Shown here: positions 47,835-58,636 of the stretch, piece after piece
Numbering within the stretch: the first letter of the stretch is position 1
How the letters are laid out: each line of letters opens with the position of its first letter
Assembly: GCA_037833965.1 (NCBI GenBank)
Contig: AP031355.1
Span: forward strand, 11,309,501 to 11,373,500
Direction of reading: 5' to 3'
DNA length: 64,000 nt
Source of the DNA: Marchantia polymorpha subsp. ruderalis
Lineage: Eukaryota > Streptophyta > Marchantiopsida > Marchantiales > Marchantiaceae
Made by a program: the position numbers and the translations under genes
Notes under the pieces: generated by a model
Databases searched by the model: none
The model's input: only the letters and a program-made list of their open reading frames with translations
What the model was told of the DNA's origin: nothing

Positions 47835-50800
47835 AGGGGCAGGGGGGATGGGAGAAGGGGGAGGGAGGTGTTTCTTCTTGGATGGTTCGGCCATTTATGA
47901 AAAGAAAGTTCCTTGCACTACCGTATCGAAAAGACGTCCGGGACCTTAAATACAGCTTGGGATAAAAAATGGGCGCCCGCGTCGGGATTAACGAAGCTCG
48001 CCTGGCTTAGCGACACCGAGCACGTATAAGAGGGCGTCTTATGGCATAAGCCCGGCTTAGACCACGAAGGCATGCACATTCAAAAGAAGACTAGCGAGCC
48101 TGCCTGCCAACATCGAATCAAATCTGCGGGGTAAAGTCAAGTGCATCGATAACATAACAATGCTTCTGATGGATTTGCTTTGCTGGCGGGCTGGCTCGCT
48201 GGCTCGCTGGCTGGCTTGCTGGCCTGGCCGTATCCTCCACAGGTGGTGCGTAATTAGGCGCTTGTTATAAACCACACTTAGTATGCAATAATAACATGCT
48301 TCAAAAAGCGCTGCGACGGGGAATTAAAGCGCATCAGAGTGGCTCGAGTCCTGCTCGCGAGGAGACGAGACGAGAGGGGAAGAGAGGGGAGGGCAGCCTG
48401 GTCGTGTGCTCTCGGAGGACGAGGACGGGGGTTGGGGTAGGGGGGGGGGGGGGGGGGGGGGAGGGCCTGGGCTTGGTAGTACTGTACTCAACACGCTAGG
48501 ACCGTCTTAATTAAGGACTGCATCTGGTGCCTAATTAAGCGCGAGATTGTGTTCTGAGCCCGAGATGGCCAAGTCAACGCTTCTCATGGAATTGACCCAG
48601 ACCCACTCCGATTCCCGCATCTGCAGCAGAAGCACCAGCAGCAGCGCAACACTCCGCTCCCTCGCTTGGGCTTGGGCTTGGGCTTGCGAGCACAATCTCC
48701 GGTGCTCGCTCTGACTAGAGAGATGAAGGGGAGAGTGGGTAAACATGTCGCATTAACTCGCGCGCGCGCATCGACGGCGGGCGAGCGCCCGGGGCGAATC
48801 TGCAAAAGAAGCACGTTTCTCCGATCGTCGATATTGTTCTCCTGCGAATGACAATCTTGTCTTTACTGGCTTTAGAGCAACACAGTGCAATGACACCACC
48901 GCGTTCGATGCATGTTACGCTTTGCCATCCACGATCCCCATCGTTCGCCAGCCCCACCCCCAGCCCCCCGCCCTCCGCCCTCCTGCAACCAAATCTCCAG
49001 CCAAATATTCGTCTGTCCTTGTATTTGTCCACCCGCGCCACCCCCCTCCCCTCCCCTCTGACCGGGGTCACCGAGTCATGGCAGGCGGGCAGCACTCCGA
49101 CGACGACGGGCAACGCGACGCGACGCGACGCGAGTCGCGGGATCACGAGAAGATGCCGGGAAGATGCCGGATCGACGACCCGTACCGCTCCGGTCTGCAC
49201 GACCAGGATACGTCCAAAGCTTGGCGGAGCGCAGTCCCCAGCATCGATCGCGCGCCGTCCTTGCCCCTGTGGCTCTGTCGGTCGGGGGTCGGGGGCAGCG
49301 GGTGGAAGCCCGTCGCCGGTCCTCGCTAGAGGGAAGCGGAAAGATTGGATATAAAGACGAACGAGATCCTGTGTGGGCATTCATTGGCCTGAAATTAGCG
49401 ACCCTTCGTCTCTTGAGAAGAATCTAACGGATATCTGCCGCGGACCAGTCGTCGATCTTGGTCGCCTCTCCTCTCGCCCCCCAACCCCCTCCCGAGCCCC
49501 ACCGGGCGCTCGCCGAAGCCGCCACCGGGGCCTGATGCACGCGGCCGGTAAGTTCCCCGTTGTCGCTTTCCGGGAATTTTGGTCGGCGGACTCTTGATGG
49601 GTTCGAGACCCATCGCCCTTTCCCCAAAAGCGCCCCCGATATCCGGTCCGCGCCTCCGGGTGCGGGTGCGGGTGCGGGAGGGGCAGGGCCAAGCAGAGTG
49701 GGGAGGGCTTGTTATCGGTGGTGTTGTTAAGGGCCCCCATCACTCACTCACTCACTCAATCAATCAGCAAGCACACACCGAGAGCATGATTTTCCGAATC
49801 ATGGACGGGGAGCGAGGGCCTTTGTCTTAACTGGCTCTCTCGCGCACTGGATTTCTCCTGCGCCTGCTGGAACAACAAAAGGCAAAGGTCCATAAAAACA
49901 AATCATTCTATCAACACAACGGAGATAGTCAAATGATTGTGTGCTTTTGTGTCATTTATTATGAACATAGCCCCTTGGGGGGCTATAATGCAGCAAAAAC
50001 GTGAGGACCAGCGGCGCTACGAACCTGACACCGGCCCCCGCTCGGCTCGTCGCACCGAGCTCGTATTCACTTCGTATACTGCTGCTGCTGCTGCTGCTGG
50101 CTGTGAATCGAGCGATGACTCGGATCTCATTTTCGGGCGATATTCTCTCGCGCGCTTTGTGATAGTTGGCAAACCACGTCAAGATGCTGCGGAACGAGTC
50201 CTGGGGGCAGATGACTGCATCTGGCGTAGCCGCCTAGAGCGCGTGCATGTACGCAAAAGCGAGTCGCCTGCGCGAGCACGGGATGACCCAAACTCATCCG
50301 AGGGCGGCAGGAAAACCGACAGACGTGCCACATACTCTAGCGTATTGGCGGCTGCAAGAGTACACGGTCGCTTACCCCTACCCCAACCCCAACCCCTTCT
50401 GCTGCTGCCTCCTCCTCCTCCTCCTCCGTGTCTTCTCTTCTCTTCTCTCCTCTCCTCTTCGCTGTCCAAGTGGTCTTCGGCAAGCGCATGCATGTCATCT
50501 CATGTCATGTGCATGTGCATTTCGTCTTTCATCTGCAGGAATTCCGTCTATCTTGCTCGATCATAAGGCTTGCGGTTTTTATTTTTTTTCCTCAGGCTTT
50601 CATAACTTTCACTTCTCACTCGTTTCAAGTTCATCTCTGATTTCTGTGGTTGCAGTTTTTACTTTGCAGAAATCAAGTTTCGGCCCTTTGAGTGAGAAAT
50701 CTATCACGCCATGGGATGAAAAGGCTGTAAGATGTGACGGTGGGAAAGACATGTCTCACTTATCTTGCAGCATATTTTTTAAAAAAAACTTCAAGCATCT

Positions 50801-53285
50801 TTCTATTGAAGTAGAAAAAATCCAGACTTAATATACATAAGATTAATTAATAAAAAGCATGTTGAAATCTTGAACGATTAAGGGAAAAAATGAATCATTA
50901 TACTTTTTTATACTGTACAAAGTGTGTGGGGATTTTGCAATCATGATAATGCAATTTTTGTATTCAAATAACCCAAATGTAATTAGAAACGGAAAATATA
51001 CGTACAAATACAATTCTCGCTTTTTTTATTTTTATTGTATGGACCCATTTTTTATTTTAATAAAAAATAATTCTTAATTCAATCAAATTATCAATCTTAT
51101 ATGTTATCAGATATAATCAAAAATCAACTTTCTACTCTATGATTGAACAAATTCTGTCTAAATTGTATTCAAAAGAAGTTGATATATATTTTGTTAACAT
51201 CATATACTAGGAGGAAATTACTTGTTACACAATTCAGGGCTTTTCCTTTTTATATTTATTTATGGATTTTTTCTTCATTTCTAATGTCAATCTTGCATTA
51301 CTCGAAAATTCTTGTGATAAACTATATCATTAGATCACATTATGCAACAAGGTTTAATTTTTTTATCACATATAACTCAAATCATTCTATTCAATGGAAT
51401 AACAAGATCAGATTTGCGATATTCATTATCTTAGACCTGTCCATTTATGTACATGATAGGAATTTATTATAAAAGTATGCATTTAGTTATAAAATATAGA
51501 TATATATCATTTTTTATAGATAGATTTCATAGCTATGTATTTGATTTTAATACGATATATAATCGATATTTATTATATAAAAATTTCAAAATGTTTCAAA
51601 TCAAATAAAACATTTGTTACAAAAACATATTTTGTGAAATAGAAATATACTACTTGCAATGTATGAAAATCAAGTCATTTCATATAAAATAATGAATTAA
51701 ATTTAATGGATAATATTTTTAAAAATAGAAAATATTTTTTTATTCCAAAAATTAGAATTTGATAGATTTTGAAAATCATAGATTTCTATTTTTATATTAA
51801 TTTAATAATATTTTTATTGACGGAATTTTTTATATCATGTGATAATTTAAATACAAGTAAAATCATGTTTTACACTTTAATTAATCTGATTTTGTTTATA
51901 TTTTAATTTTCTAGCATACTATTCTTAATATAAAAAATATGTTGTTACATGTTAATTTCATAGTGACAGATTTATCATTTAGTTCATTCATCATTGTGTT
52001 AGTTCATCTTAAGGTAGAATAAATCAAAAAGTGTAATTTATATTTATTTTGTAGAGGTAATTTTAGTTAAAAATTATAAAAAATTATAAAAAAATCATAA
52101 TAATATTTTTTATTTTATTTTTATAATACCTTGTTCATAGCCTTTCAATACATAACACTTTGATCAATCACGCATTCAATCCAAGAAATAATTCGAATTT
52201 TATTGATTCTCAATTTTATACATCTTTAATTTCAACGGAAAAAAGTCGAGCAACACTTTCATAGCTTAAAAACAAAAAGTCAAATGAAAATTTGTGTGGC
52301 ACTCATCCTAACGAGAGTAGCACTTTTTTTACATGTAAAGCATTTTTCTAAGTTTATTTAAGTCTAACGTTTGATTTAGAAAATTTCTAAAAGATGATTC
52401 ATGGGAAAATAAAAAATACGCGCAGTGGATTATTAGTATGGACCCTCATAACATGTGCGAACGGATACACATGTATGAATGCGAAATCTCGTCATAACGA
52501 CAGGAAGGATTGTTTATCGAGGTATTTGGGCACCTATGGGGATTTCTGCAAGGCCATAAAGTGGGGTTCAATTCCTGGACTTAGTGGGGGCATAATGGCC
52601 CTCTTTTGCACGGCAAGCACTCGGAGTAAGGTCTTAAGATAATTACGCCGCTCTTTGGAAACCACGCCCTTCCTTTTTTCTGGGAACACTTCCCTAAAAC
52701 CGGGCGCACGAAAAGCGGAGCAGGAATTCGCTCACCCGAGAGGAAAATATATAGAAAAATGGGAAAATAGGGAATGGGAAAGGGGAAAAGGGAAAAGGGA
52801 AATGGAGAGCGTGGAGGAGATTGGCGACTCTGTTATTCAGGAGCAGCGCAGAGTCACGCCTGGAGAGGGACGGATGGAAAAGGGGCCCAGCTAGGGACTA
52901 GGAGTGGCGGCGGGCAGGCGGGGGAAAAAAACCGGGGCAAGGGACGGAGGTCTCGGGTCAAAGGGAGGACTGTGGGTGTCCTATTCGCCGTCCGCCAGTT
53001 CGTCCGTCCGTCGGCACCAGCGCATGGAGGTGATGGGCGCCAGATGGAAGCGGCGAGGCTAAGTGGGCAGATTCGACAATTCCGCGACGCTGCCCGTCTT
53101 TAGCGATGGCTGCCGTCTTGGGGACCCGGGGAGGCAGACAGGCCCCGTCACGGCGGGGCTATTATAATAGAGAGAGTGGTGATTGGAGAAGATACGAAGG
53201 AGGTGCGTGGGCTCGGCTATATTTAGGGAGAGCAACCCCCGCGTGTTCCGACGTGGGACCCAGGCGGCGTCCGTCGTCATTAAGC
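47835..53285. other. Mixed region: GC-rich low-complexity islands around an AT-rich block
   Basis: 47900-50600 is GC-rich with many microsatellites: a G22 run at 48440-48461, GGGCTT iterations near 48665, GGGTGC repeats near 49655, CACT repeats near 49739 and CTG repeats near 50082. Overlapping open frames up to 221 codons occur on both strands, but none has a domain, codon pattern or splice partner I trust. 50800-52400 is an AT-rich desert. 52650-53285 is purine- then GC-rich. Confidence 0.5.
48440..48461 (+). repeat. Homopolymer of 22 G
   Basis: An uninterrupted run of G following GGGGGTTGGGGTA. Long poly-G is rare in plant genomes, so this is either a mutation hotspot or an assembly soft spot. 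Confidence 0.9.
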
Positions 53286-53314
53286 GGCCTTGACCGCGTG
53301 GCGCGGTCAAGGCC
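53286..53314. promoter_or_regulatory. Near-perfect GC-rich palindrome containing paired W-boxes
   Basis: GGCCTTGACCGCG and its exact reverse complement are separated by TGG. Each arm contains TTGACC, the WRKY W-box core, in opposite orientation. It lies about 1.3 kb upstream of the F-box/kelch start codon. Regulation by WRKY factors is inference. Confidence 0.5.
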
Positions 53315-54648
53315 GACTTCCGGCCGAGAGTGTGCCGCCGGCCGGCAGTTTGACCGGCGTGGCGAGATTCTGACAAGATGCAGGAGTTATATTGGAGTAT
53401 GGCCTACGGAAGGGCAAATAATTAGAAAACATCGCGCATTACTTCTTTAATATTAAGCCGCGAGCGGAAATCATTCGCGAAGCCACCACCACCTCCGGGA
53501 CGCCGCGCTGATTACCCCCGCCTCGCGATTATATTACGCTCATTCGCTTTTCCCGACTGCCAAGCCCGCTCGGTTTACCTCCCAGATCCTGAGCGTGCCT
53601 CTGTGTGGCGTTCCATCGCGCGCTCGGTTTCCCTCTCCCCCTTCCCCCCACCCCCCAGGGCACCCACTCACATGCTGGCCACATTCTCGGCAGCTCGTAC
53701 ATCTCTCTCTCTCGCTCTCTGCGATCGCTGCCGTCGTCCCTCCCCCACCCCCAACCCCAGCCCCAGCCCCTCCCCCCCCCCCTCGGACGACCACTACTAC
53801 TGCGCGAGTGCCGGCCTTAGGTCAGTGGCGTCCGCCTCCCCGAATCCAGTTCTCCCCCCACCCCCTCTGCGAGAGCGAGACGAGGGAGCTGCTGCTGCAG
53901 CAGGCTCTCGCAGGAGAATCCTTTCGCCATGTGAGTGATCACGAGTAGAACGTATCTATCGACCGACCCCCTAAGAAGCCAGAGAACAGTGAGTGGGAAG
54001 GGAAGGGAAGGGAAGGGAGGGCAAGGGCAAGGGCAAGCGGAAGGGGCTGGGGCTGGGGCTGGGCTTGGGGCTGCGAAGGGAAAGGAAAGGGAAGGAAAGG
54101 AAAGGCAGGCGACGTTGATTCTCCCGGAAGGAGGAGGAGCTTGTGTGGGGACCGAATCGAGAGCTCCAGCCTTCTTGCGCCGAGGCGAGGCGAGGCGAGG
54201 CGGGGCAGACAGAGGCATCGACGCACAGAGGCACCCAGAGACATAGACGCAGCAGGGCTTGTGAGGCTGTGAGGAAGAGATTGTTGCCGTCGAGGCGGTT
54301 GTACGTTTCTTTCGGGAGTCGGCGGCCCGCGAGCGAGCTCGTTCGTCGCTCGGACTGATTGGACTCTCGGCCGAGAGAGTCCAATCTGCGCAAGAAATCG
54401 TCTCGTGCACTCAAGGTAAATGTGCGTCTGTGGCTGGCTTGGTCCGAGGGCATTGCGGCCGGGCCGACGATGAGGAGCCTCGCGGGTGAGTGATGGTGGC
54501 TCTCGTATAAAGCTCGGAGTGTCAGTTGTGCGAGGAGCGAGGGCGCGCAGCAGAGGCCCCAGTGTCTGTAATCCCAACGGAGCGACGAAGCTCGGCGAGG
54601 GCCGAGGACGAGGAGGAGGTGAGTATTAGGGCAGCAGCAGGAGGAGTC
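53315..54648 (+). promoter_or_regulatory. Promoter and GC-rich leader of the F-box/kelch gene
   Basis: C-rich microsatellite tracts near 53640-53790 precede G-rich tracts (GGGGCT iterations) at about 54040-54075. A 10-bp palindrome TTGGACTCTC/GAGAGTCCAA spans 54359-54384. A possible 5' UTR splice donor (CTCAAG|GTAAAT) is at about 54415. Open frames here on both strands are repeat-driven. The exact transcription start cannot be read from sequence. Confidence 0.4.
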
Positions 54649-56115
54649 ATGAGACATCATGATGGCGGAGGGGTGAGCGCGCTGGAACCGCAGCTGGTTC
54701 ATACGAGCCAGGAGCCGGACCAGAGGCGGCCTCCGAGGCGCTCAGTTAGAACGCACAGGGTGGAGAATCGAGCCATGGGGGCAGGGCGGAATGGACTGCC
54801 GCAGACGGCCACCGCGTCGTCGCTGTCCATGCGCGCGGAGCCGGCGTCTCGCAAGCGGGGCTCGGTGGGAATAGCCGTGCGTGATCGCAGCCCCAAGAGA
54901 TTGCAGAGCAGCGAGCCGAGAAATTGTTTTGCCGGTGTGGAAGACCACGCCGTGGCGGCCGATGGATTATCGAGCGAGCTGGCTCTACGGAATCACCAGT
55001 GCCCGGACATGGGGGCCGTCAAGCCCTGCGACCGTGAGCAAGATCAGCAAGACGTGCGCGAAAGGATAGGAGATTACTTCCCTAGTATTCACGACGAGCT
55101 GGGGCAACTGTGTTTGACTAGGATTCCGCGTTCGAAGATATACGACATGGCTCTGGTGTGCAAGAAGTGGAAGGCGTATCTGCTGGGCCCGGAGCTCTAC
55201 AAGGCTCGAAGGCTGCAATCCGTTCGCGAAGATTGGGTGTTCATTTTAGGAGTAACGAATGTCGATAAGAAATGGCGGGCATATCGACCCACCGTGAACG
55301 ATTGGGTGGTGATACCACCGTGCCCTAGCGATTTCGTGTTCGACTCGTGCGACAAGGAGAGCATGGTGGCCGGGCTGAACTTGATGGTCCTAGGGCAAGG
55401 CGGAGATGGATACGTAGTGTGGAGATTCGACACCATCAGGAGCGCGTGGTCGACGACTCCGAAAATGCATACTGATCGGTGTCTATTCGGCTCGGCCAGC
55501 TTCGGACAATTTGCCTACTTCGCCGGAGGAACGAGTCGAGGGAGTCTTCTGAAGTCGGTCGAGAGGTACAACTCCGAAACCGACTCATGGGAATTGCTGC
55601 CTGACATGAACACGGAGAGGAAGTGCTGCTCGGGATTTGTGATGGACGGCAAGTTTCACGTCATTGGCGGTCAACAACAGTCGGTCATACTCAACTCGGG
55701 CGAGGTGTATGACCCGGCGATGAAAACCTGGAATCTAATTGAGGACATGTGGCCCAAGAAGTTCGTCCCGAGCACCCAAGTCGCGCCCCCTTTGGTCGCC
55801 GTCCTGAACAATCAGCTGTATGGCATCAACATCATCGAGAACATGTTGATGTCGTACGACAAGGAGAAGAACCAGTGGCAACTGCTGGAGAAGGTGCCTC
55901 ATCGGGCCGAGAACACCAATGGTTGGGGCCTGGGCTTCAAAGCCGTGGGCGACGAGTTGTTCGTGATCGGCGGTGCGCGAGGGGTCGGCCTGTTCTTACC
56001 ACAGATTCATGCATACAGTCCGAAGGCGGAAGGCAGTGAGAGATGGAGGTTTGTGACTGATCTTCATCTTCCCACCAGTGGTTTCATTTACAACTGCGCA
56101 ATTATGAGTGGGTGA
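54649..56115 (+). CDS. F-box/kelch-repeat protein, intronless
   Basis: The first in-frame ATG is at 54649, giving 488 residues; 54775 is a second candidate. The frame is open upstream without ATG. Residues 1 to about 140 are low-complexity, rich in Arg, Ser and Glu, and poorly ordered. Residues about 143-190 are an F-box-like segment (IHDELGQLCLTRIPRSKIYDMALVCKKWKAYL). The remainder holds kelch blades with GG, Y and W signatures (YFAGGTSRGS...YNSETDSWELLPDM; FHVIGGQQQS...YDPAMKTWNLIEDM; LFVIGGARGVG). Such proteins are substrate receptors of SCF ubiquitin ligases: the F-box binds a SKP1-like protein and the kelch propeller binds the target. The target here is unknown. The F-box diverges from the usual LPxE start, so SKP1 binding is not certain. 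Confidence 0.88.
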   Translation: MRHHDGGGVSALEPQLVHTSQEPDQRRPPRRSVRTHRVENRAMGAGRNGLPQTATASSLSMRAEPASRKRGSVGIAVRDRSPKRLQSSEPRNCFAGVEDHAVAADGLSSELALRNHQCPDMGAVKPCDREQDQQDVRERIGDYFPSIHDELGQLCLTRIPRSKIYDMALVCKKWKAYLLGPELYKARRLQSVREDWVFILGVTNVDKKWRAYRPTVNDWVVIPPCPSDFVFDSCDKESMVAGLNLMVLGQGGDGYVVWRFDTIRSAWSTTPKMHTDRCLFGSASFGQFAYFAGGTSRGSLLKSVERYNSETDSWELLPDMNTERKCCSGFVMDGKFHVIGGQQQSVILNSGEVYDPAMKTWNLIEDMWPKKFVPSTQVAPPLVAVLNNQLYGINIIENMLMSYDKEKNQWQLLEKVPHRAENTNGWGLGFKAVGDELFVIGGARGVGLFLPQIHAYSPKAEGSERWRFVTDLHLPTSGFIYNCAIMSG

Positions 56116-58441
56116 TCTCACATCAACACTCGGGGAATGCGTCTCGGTCGCACTGGAACGTGTGTGAGTCCGCGTTGCTCTTCTGCTTCCTCCTGTGCAG
56201 TGAGCGTGGTAGGTCTGTGAGTGGTCGGTCACGGAGCAGCAATCGAGATACCTGTCACGAGCACCGTCATTGTAATATTCTGTACACGCCGCCTCTCTTT
56301 GTTCTCCCCGACATTTCCTGTAATTTTTTCACTCTTCCCCCGCTCCCCTCCCCCGCCCAGTTCAGGCCATGTGTCATATTCCGACTCCTACCTCCTCTTC
56401 CAAACTGCCTCCTCCAGGACACTACAAACTGTGGGTTTTCACTCTCTGCCGTCCATGCTGCTGTACACCCTGCCAATCAGGCCCTTCCCCCGGGCTCCAT
56501 GGCCCAAGTCATCCTCTGAGGCAGTCTCTGCCGCTGTAATAAATTTATCCATTCAGATACACCGTATGCACAGAGAAGATGTGAACGGACGGAACCGTTT
56601 GTGAGGGGATTCCTCACATACACTTTAATCTGTGGAGGCTCTTCCGATGCGGATAGAGTACCAATGCTAGATGTAGGAACATTCTGATATGGCTGCTGTG
56701 TCTCTACAAGTTGCAAGTATGGCGGACTGGCCTGCCATGTAAGCCTCGTGGGCCGTCTGCCATGGCCCCGTCGAAGCAGGCATGACGAATCTTTGAAGAT
56801 GGCGAGTTTTCACTTTGCCCCACGAGTTCACGCGCGCATCTGTGGGTTATGTAGTTGCCAGCGGACTGATTCTTCTGGTCGTCGGGATGCTGTGTAATTA
56901 AACCAGCTACCAGTGTCTTGAGGGCAGGATATTGCCGGGGGGTTAAAACGATGAAGATTCTCTGAGAGAGAAGAGCGTGAGATGAGAGCCAGGGGTAGCC
57001 TGGCCAACACTCCCCCGTCTCCCCCTTCCCACTCCAAAGTAGTTCAACAGAGAGTATGAAATGTAAGTTGTGCACCCTGCAGCGATGTGAGGAAGTTATG
57101 CCCCAAGTCAGTAGGTGCCAGTACAGGCTGGCACGTTCATTGATGGCTTCAGTGTATGGTTTTTTTCCATTACTTCGAGTCCTCACCTTGATTCATTTAT
57201 GTAAATATGTACCGGCACACTACTGAGGTAGTGGAATTATCATCTGAATGTGCAGCGAATCATGCATGAGAATACATTCTCCGTTCTCGCAATTTTTTTC
57301 CACCCGAATGCTATGGCTTTTGCCTCTCGTCTTTGAAAGGCTGCAGTCTCCAGCCTCTTATGACCTGGATTCTCACAATTCGTTTCAATGTCTCATTCAT
57401 ATGACGTGCATGTGCCTCGATTCGTCGATCCCGAAGCCAGATAGTTTTCTCTACCGTATGCCTGGCATGAAATCTATACTTTGGTTGGGTGGGGATTCGG
57501 CCGGATCTGTGTGGAGAAGTTGATTGAAATTCATCGAGTTCATCGATTGAATTCATCGAGTGTATCAGGAGCCTCGTTCATACACTGTATCTGTTTCCTG
57601 CCTTAGAGAAGGTAGCGTGCAGTGGAGGATGTTCTGATGTCTGCACCCCGTGAGGAGTGTGGTCGTGAGAATCACAGTAGCTCCCGATGGCTTCAATAGT
57701 GTCTCAGACTGGCTTTCCGAGTCGTTGCAAATGCACTGGGATTCATGCATTTGCACCGACGCTAAGGACTGTCGTTCGTGGAAATCCAGAATAAAGGTCG
57801 ATGTTTTGGCAGTCGAGGTCCACATCCACATCCTGGAGTTAGGTGCCCTCATCACGTACTGGATGTCAAGAGGATCGCAGCCATCGCCAACGAGGAAGGT
57901 GGGGAAGAGAATGCCAATTTTCGTTTCGCCACAAGTCCTCGGTACAGTAGCGAACAGTACGAAACCGGTCCAGCTTCTGCGGTGCCGTAATCAGGAGATC
58001 ATTTGCTCAGCCTCATCGAGCATCGGATGAGTTTTCCCGATCAGAAGTGGAAGCTTGCACAGTGGGAAAACTCAAACCAGCCCCAGAAGCCAGAAGCCAG
58101 AAGCTAGAAGCCTCTTCTGCATAAGTAGTCACGGAAATCCAAGGCCGGTGGTGGTCTGCGAACACGCACCGGGCGCAGCGTTAGTCAAGACGACGGGTCT
58201 CTGCAGAGGAGGATGGGATGTGTACATTCTGCTGGGGGGGGATTCCGAATTCGCGGCTAGGTGCGAAGAATTGCCAGAATTGCTGGAGCGGTTGGCTGTT
58301 GAACTAATCGAGGCTCTGAAGGCCTGCGAGAACTAAGTTCAATGAAGAGTCTTGGTCCTAGGGCGGGCCTAGAAAGGGCGAAAAGATCTCGCAAACCGGA
58401 AAGCCAGCTAGCCAGCTATTACTTTATAAGCCTGCACAGCC
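56116..58441. other. 3' flank of the F-box/kelch gene and unassigned sequence
   Basis: 56116 to about 56600 is probably 3' UTR. 57250-58340 has several moderate open frames on the plus strand (57650-58030, 57778-57990, 58055-58336). Some pieces look protein-like, for example CEELPELLERLAVELIEALKACEN at the end of the last, but frames do not connect and no family is recognised. It could be a decayed gene. Confidence 0.4.
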
Positions 58442-58636
58442 ATGGCTTTTGCCCTTGTCTCACCTGTTCGTCAGCTACGAGGGTCAGCGTTACCTACGAG
58501 CGCCATCGATGAGAAGGTACAAGGTCAAGTGGCCGACGTTTTCCTCCGACGTTCCTTGATTGGCATCGGCATCGGCTTCGCGCTTTTCGCAGCCAGCAGT
58601 CGTAGCAATCGCACGACCTCCGCTGGGATTTCCTAA
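58442..58636 (+). CDS. Hypothetical short protein with transit-peptide-like N-terminus, or first exon
   Basis: 64 codons starting at AGCCATGGCT, a good plant start context. The sequence MAFALVSPVRQLRGS resembles a plastid transit peptide. RRSLIGIGIGFALFAASS follows, a twin-Arg plus hydrophobic stretch like a thylakoid lumen signal or a single membrane helix. A possible splice donor GAAG|GTACAAG at 58516 would make this a first exon, but I could not find a convincing continuation. It may equally be a gene fragment. Confidence 0.25.
   Translation: MAFALVSPVRQLRGSALPTSAIDEKVQGQVADVFLRRSLIGIGIGFALFAASSRSNRTTSAGIS

Noticed and set aside
48715-50566. Several open frames of 100-220 codons on both strands
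   Set aside because: They overlap in up to five frames within GC-rich microsatellite sequence; many begin at TTG or GTG and none has a recognisable motif.
54526-54648. Upstream extension of the F-box/kelch frame
   Set aside because: The frame is open but begins at TTG with no ATG before 54649, so the extension is probably untranslated leader.
53595-54702. Pro/Ser/Arg-rich open frames upstream of and antisense to the F-box gene
   Set aside because: Composition follows CCCC and GGGA repeats; more likely leader and promoter sequence.
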